DNA of 64,000 nt from Puccinellia tenuiflora (taxonomy: Eukaryota > Streptophyta > Magnoliopsida > Poales > Poaceae). Position 1 is the stretch's first letter. Every line of letters starts with the position of its first letter. The notes beneath the pieces are model-generated. The model ran no database searches. It was not told where the DNA came from and saw nothing but the letters and a program-made list of their open reading frames with translations. A program made the position numbers and the translations under genes. The stretch is taken from contig QRDG01000837.1 of the NCBI GenBank assembly GCA_012064385.1, positions 62,001 through 126,000 of the forward strand, read 5' to 3'. This document shows positions 59,281-64,000 of this stretch, piece by piece.

Positions 59281-59819
59281 GGGGGAGTCCGGATCCATAG
59301 CTCAATGTCACTACAAAATTTTAAATAGCAAATTCACTTGGCAAATTTGAAATAGAAAATTTTAAATAGCAATTCACTACAAAATTCTAACACTAATATT
59401 TTAATACTAATAATTCTAATAATTCTAATACTAATATTCTAAAACTAATATTCTATTTTAATACTAGTACTTAAAAATTCTAATAATTCTAAGTACTAAA
59501 AAAATAATATCTAAGTACTTAAAAATTCTAATAATTCTAAGTACTAAAAAAACTAATATCTAAGTACTTAAAAATTCTAATAGTTCTAAGTACTAAAAAA
59601 ACTAATATCTAAGTACTTAAAAAAACTAATATCTAAGTACTTAAAAAACTAATAATTCTAAGTACTTAAAAATTCTAATAATTCTAATACTAATTTTCTA
59701 GTATTTCTATTTACTTAAATTTATATATAACAATATTGAGACATTTGTAAGTAAGTAAAAATAACAATATTTCTAGTATTAATAATCACTAAGAAAAAAA
59801 ACAAAAAAAAACTAGTACC
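59281..59819. other. Low-complexity AT-rich intron-like stretch
   Basis: Built of TCTAATAATTCTAAGTACT-type units repeated many times at 59380-59700. It is probably intron of the CACTA gene. Confidence 0.6.
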
Positions 59820-60290
59820 TGCCTCTATCGAGGTCACCGAGGTGGAGGCGCGTGGAGACGGCCGGAGGCGGAGGCGGAGGCGCGTGGTGGAGGCGCGTGG
59901 TGGAGGCGAGGTGGTGGAGGTGGAGGCGCGTGGTGGAGCAGGGGCCGGCCGGTGGAGGAGGGGCAGGGGCTGGTGGCGCACTGAGGTGGAGGCGTTCGGA
60001 GCCGGCGGCGCACCGAGGTCACCGAGGTGGAGGCGCGTGGTGGAGCAGGGGCAGGGGCCGGCCGGTGGAGGAGGGGCAGGGGCCGGCGGCGCACGGAGGT
60101 GGAGGCGTTCGGGGCCGGCGGCGCACCGAGGTGGAGGCGCAGGGGCGTGCAGGCGGCGGCGCAGGGGCGTGCAGGCGGCTGCGCAGGGGCGATGCAGGCG
60201 GCGGCGCAGGGAGCGAGTCCCGGCGGCGGCAGCCTGACGGCGTCTCGTCGGCGATCAGGAGCCCGGAGGCGCGTCGGTTCGTCTGCGGTG
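59820..60290 (-). repeat. GC-rich minisatellite-like block, probable CACTA 5' exon or leader
   Basis: Many variants of GGTGGAGGCGCGTGG and GGCGCACCGAGGTGGAGGCG are arranged in tandem. GC-rich first exons are known in En/Spm elements. Open frames on both strands are compositional. Confidence 0.5.
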
Positions 60291-60340
60291 ATTTGGCCAA
60301 GAATGGCCAAGTCCCGCGCTCTTCGAGCCTTATGTCTGAC

Positions 60341-60490
60341 CTTTGGTACCGGTTTGTGCCACCAACCGGTACCAAAGGTGCATTGGTACCGGTTGTAGCT
60401 ACCAACCGGTACCAAAGATCCACCAAAAATTGGGCGCGAACCGCTCGACCTTTGGTACCCCGGTTTTTCTCACCAACCGGTACCAAAGAG
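60341..60490. repeat. Subterminal TTTGGTACCGGTT inverted pairs
   Basis: Three foldback pairs of TTTGGTACC..CGGT and ACCGGTACCAAAG, the same motif as at the 55.0-kb CACTA end. They mark the other subterminal region of a related element. Confidence 0.7.
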
Positions 60491-61878
60491 TTTTCTCTCT
60501 TTTTCTTTTCCTGTTTTATTAAAACAACTATAACTTTTGAAAGAAAAGTCCAAATGACATGAAACTAGTTTCTAAAATTTTGTAAAATTAAAAGCTATCA
60601 ACTAATAATAATTTTGTGATGTTTTGTAACATTTTCAAATTTTTAAATTTCAAAATGGATTTAAATATTTCTAGAAACTATAATTAAGTCAAGACGGCGG
60701 GCATGACAGTTCGTAGCTAGGGGTGGTATATTCAGAAACTCTTGGTGTATCTATGTTGAAATAGGCAGTTGTGTACCTAAAAATGATTTTTCCCAAAAAT
60801 CATGAGCAAATTACGAGGCACTTGTAGTTCAAATTTGTCCCGTTTCCAGCTGAATCGGCAGAAACTTGTGATTTTTAAAAGAGGTGGATGGAAATCTTTT
60901 CTTAGAAAACAAATTGATTATTTGTGCATATAACATTTTCTAGCATATTAAAAAAATGAATCACCCAAGTTTTGCAACATATTTCTGGTAGGTCCTTCAC
61001 AAAAAAAAACCATTTCTGACACTCGGAAAATGGAAAATGGTTTTTTTATTCAATAAAAAAAAACTTCCTTCGTCAACATTGTCCGTGCTTCCAAGATGCA
61101 TGTTTGTGTGGAATATGGACCCATTCAAACAAACTATGCCATGTATTTGGCCATAACACCCGTTATTTCGACAGAAACCCTAAAATGTTAGGAGGAGATA
61201 GCTCTTTGTTGTGAACAAGTTTTCAACAGAACTGTCGTATTCCAAGTTTATTATTATTGGTGGATACTAGGACATATTTAATGACACCGGGCGAAGGTCT
61301 CGCGTTACTTAGGGTATTTTTGAATTTTCTGGAATTTTTTCAGCCGATTTCAGGACAAAGTCAAGACGGCGGGCATGACAGTTCGTAGCTAGGGGTGGTA
61401 TATTCAGAAACTCTTGGTGTATCTATGTTGAAATAGGCAGTTGTGTACCTAAAAATGATTTTTCCCAAAAATCATGAGCAAATTACGAGGCACTTGTAGT
61501 TCAAATTTGTCCCGTTTCCAGCTGAATCGGCAGAAACTTGTGATTTTTAAAAGAGGTGGATGGAAATCTTTTCTTAGAAAACAAATTGATTATTTGTGCA
61601 TATAACATGTTCTAGCATATTAAAAAAATAAATCACCCAAGTTTTGGAACATATTTCTGGTAGGTCCAATGTTTTGCATACATATGCGTGAATATCACAC
61701 ACATCTCCGGAAGTTGATAGTTTAGGTCGCAAGTTTTCAAAAGCAAGTAGTAAACTAAACTACGATCACAGACAAGAGAACTGCAATGGCGATCACAGAC
61801 TCTGAAACTAACTTCGACCGGTTCCTGAGCCGCGGGGTGCTGAGCCGCCGGCGCTGCACATCCAAAGAGAAGGAACCC
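60491..61878 (+). repeat. Non-coding stretch with a 308-bp direct repeat
   Basis: About 60688-60996 recurs at 61360-61668 (period 672) with very few changes, starting GTCAAGACGGCGGGCATGAC. No gene was recognised. Confidence 0.85.
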
Positions 61879-62190
61879 TCACAGGTCATAGATCACGTGA
61901 GAAGGAACCCTCTGAAGAAACGACCACCTACTGTCATACTGCCTATCCAATAGATACATGTAGCGACGAACGTGCTCATCCTCCTCCCTGATACGGCGAC
62001 ATACCACCTCCTCGGAGGCCGGCTCCCTCTGCACCGAGCGTGGCCCACGCGACTGCCACCACAGAAGATCCGGGTCGACGACGTCACCCGGATTCCTCAC
62101 CAAGCTGCGCGTCCCGGAAGGTAGCACCTCCCAGTGCTAGCCCGGTGGAGCCCAGACCCGCACATCGCCCCTCTGGTCCAACATGGACAT
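61879..62190 (-). pseudogene. CACTA-associated small ORF with in-frame stop
   Basis: From ATG at 62190 the frame runs 104 codons to 61879 with one internal TAG (after VWAPPG). Residues such as NPGDVVDPDLLWW and REEDEHVRRYMYLLDRQYD resemble small proteins that I recall next to tnp2 in Triticeae CACTA elements; their function is unknown. A TATA-like CTATATATATG near 62305-62315 lies upstream on this strand. Confidence 0.5.
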
Positions 62191-62399
62191 CGTCGCCGAG
62201 AACACCTAAGTCAAAACGCCTAAGTCAAAATTTTGTTACAATGGAAGAGTGATGAGGTTGCTGATATGAGTTTAGATGTGATATGGCAATGGAGGCCAAG
62301 CCTACATATATATAGTGAGAAATTACGGGAAGACGAAGGCGGGAAGCGGTGGAAGAAGCACACGGATCGTGTGTTTCCTTCGAGCACTTGTGAGACGTT

Positions 62400-62642
62400 G
62401 GATCAGGGCCTTTAGTACCGGTTCGTGTTACCAACCGGGACTAAAGAAGCACACGGATCGTGTGTTTCTTTCAAGCGCTTGTGAGCCGTTGGATCAGGGG
62501 TGTGTTTCTTTTGAGAACTTGTGAGCTGTTGGATCTGCACTCCCACCTCATCCACAGGTACACCTTCTAACCGTCTATAAATAGCGACGTCCCTGCAGCG
62601 AAACGGCACACAACGAGCGTCTACCTTTGCCACCGAACCCAA
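62400..62642. mobile_element. CACTA subterminal fragment and junction
   Basis: TTTAGTACCGGTTCGTG and its partner CGGGACTAAAG form a foldback at 62409-62447. Repeats of CACACGGATCGTGTGTTTC surround it. The tnp2 coding homology stops abruptly at about 62643, with no CACTA terminus at the join. Confidence 0.55.
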
Positions 62643-64000
62643 TGTTTATTATTCCCTTTATATTCGACGAGAAGCCAGACGGGACCTTGATGCTGCTCAG
62701 GACTTCAAAAAAGATCTCCTTCTCTTCTTTCGTAAGAGCGTAGCTGGCAGGACCTTGATACTTCTCTGGATTCAGGTTGTCTCGTTCGTGCATACGTTGC
62801 TGGTCCTGCCGTGCATCCGGTGTATCTTTTGTCTTCCCGTACACGCCCAAGCAGTTTAGCAGGTTCACGCAAAGATTTTTCGTCACGTGCATCACGTCGA
62901 TTGAAGAGTGAACCTCCATGATTTTCCAATAGGGTAGATCCCAAAATATAGACATCTTCTTCCACATGGGTACGTGTCCGGCACTGTCATTCGAAACAGA
63001 TTGTCCGCCAGGACCCTTTCCAAAGATCACTTTTAAATCCTTCACCATATCATATATAACATCCCCAGTAGGGCGGGTAGGCTTCGTCCGGCTATCTGAC
63101 TCACCTCTGAAATGCTTGCCTCCTCCCATTCTTACGACATGTTGTTTTGGAAGAAATCGACGATGCCCAAGTACACATTCTTGTTTCCCAAATATATACT
63201 GTCAGTCTCACCTAAACAGTGTGTGCATGCATTGTATCCCTTGTTTGACTGTCCAGAAATGTTACTAAGAGCAGGCCAATCATTGATGGTTACGAACAAC
63301 AACCCTCGTAGGTTAAATTCCTTTTGTTCGTGCTCATCCCACACAGGTACACCTTCTTCATCCCACAACTGTAAAAGTTCTTCAACCAATGGCCTCAGTT
63401 ACACATCAATGTCGTTGCCGGGTTGCCTCGGGACTTGGATGAGCACTGGCATCATAATGAACTTCCGCTTCATGCACAACCAAGGAGGAAGGTTATAGAT
63501 ACATAGAGTCACTGGCCAGGTGCTATGACTGGAGCTCTGCTCTCCAAAAGGATTAAAGCCATCTGTATTTAGACCAAATCTTAAGTTCCTCGTGTCATCT
63601 GCAAATGTCTTGAACTCTTTGTCGATTTTTCTCCACTGTGACCCGTCAGCGGGGTGTCTCAGCATCACGTCTTTCTTACGGTCTTCTTTGTGCCATCGCA
63701 ACAACTTGGCATGCTCTTTGTTTTGAAACAAACGTTTCAACCATGGTATTATAGGAGCATACCACATCACCTTGACAGGAACCCTCTTCCCGGGGCGCGG
63801 CTCGCCCTCAACATCACCAGGGTCATCTCGCCTGATCTTATACCGCAATGCACCGCATACCGGGCATGCATTCAAATTCTCGTACTTCTCACCGCGGTAG
63901 AGGATGCAGTCATTGATGCATGCATGTATCTTCTGCACCTCTAATCCTAGAGGGCAGACAACCTTCTTTGCTTCGTACGTACTAGAGGGCAATACATTCT
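62643..64000 (-). pseudogene. tnp2: CACTA tnp2 transposase, broken and cut by the window end
   Basis: The minus strand encodes a tnp2-type (transposase_21) protein: CPVCGALRYKIRRDD, MWYAPIIPWLKRLF, SQWRKIDKEF, ARNLRFGLNTDGFNPF-like residues, then NACTHCLGET and SSIDVMHVTKNLCVNLL. tnp2 is the catalytic DDE-class transposase of CACTA elements. It is inactive here: an in-frame stop at 63399-63401, a one-base loss near 63166, and a C-terminal truncation at about 62643 after SSNIKGIIN. The 5' part continues past the right edge. Confidence 0.88.

Noticed and set aside
59842..60562. Overlapping GC-rich open frames of 120-236 codons on both strands
   Set aside because: They come from a minisatellite-like GGTGGAGGCG repeat and show no protein conservation.

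Overview
This window is nuclear DNA from a grass. The genes are single-exon or few-exon with GC-rich third positions, introns obey GT-AG, and the intergenic space is packed with grass transposons: Stowaway MITEs beginning CTCCCTCC, CACTA elements with CACTA/TAGTG ends, 5'-truncated LINEs, and Copia and hAT remnants. The mix fits a Triticeae genome (wheat, Aegilops or barley), but the species is inferred. No tRNA, rRNA or CRISPR array was seen.

Layout. 1-6.2 kb is gene-free with MITEs and a Helitron-type 3' end. 6.3-6.8 kb (minus) is a PR-1 gene. 8.6-9.4 kb is a repeat-filled foldback element. 11.4-12.1 kb (minus) is a short-chain dehydrogenase broken by an internal deletion and frame change. 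14.6-15.9 kb (plus) is a BAHD acyltransferase. 17.6-24 kb (plus) is a six-exon RCD1/SRO gene (WWE, PARP-like and RST domains) whose last exon carries a 413-bp segment in three tandem copies. 24.5-25.8 kb is a small CACTA element. 28.7-30.0 kb (plus) is a U-box/ARM E3 ligase of the PUB20/21 (CMPG1-like) type. 30.6-33.4 kb is a 0.5-kb direct duplication around MITE sequence. 33.5-36.6 kb is a truncated LINE split by a CACTA element, itself split by a hAT-like MITE. 41.5-44.7 kb (minus) holds two tandem paralogues of a small secreted peptide gene with a C-terminal cysteine pair. 45.2-50.0 kb is a LINE remnant holding four later insertions: a hAT-like MITE, a probable solo LTR, an internally deleted Copia element and a second LINE. 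50.5-53.5 kb is another CACTA derivative. 55.0-64.0 kb is CACTA material on the minus strand: a 3' terminus, a multi-exon second gene ending in a C48 (Ulp1-like) protease domain, and a broken tnp2 transposase that runs off the right end.

The host genes do not form an operon or an obvious cluster. Several (PR-1, SRO, PUB20/21-type, secreted peptides, BAHD) belong to families linked to stress or immunity, but nothing in the sequence shows that they are co-regulated. The most informative features are the nested insertions, which give a relative order of events, the SRO terminal-exon array, and the duplicated peptide genes with their rearranged upstream region.
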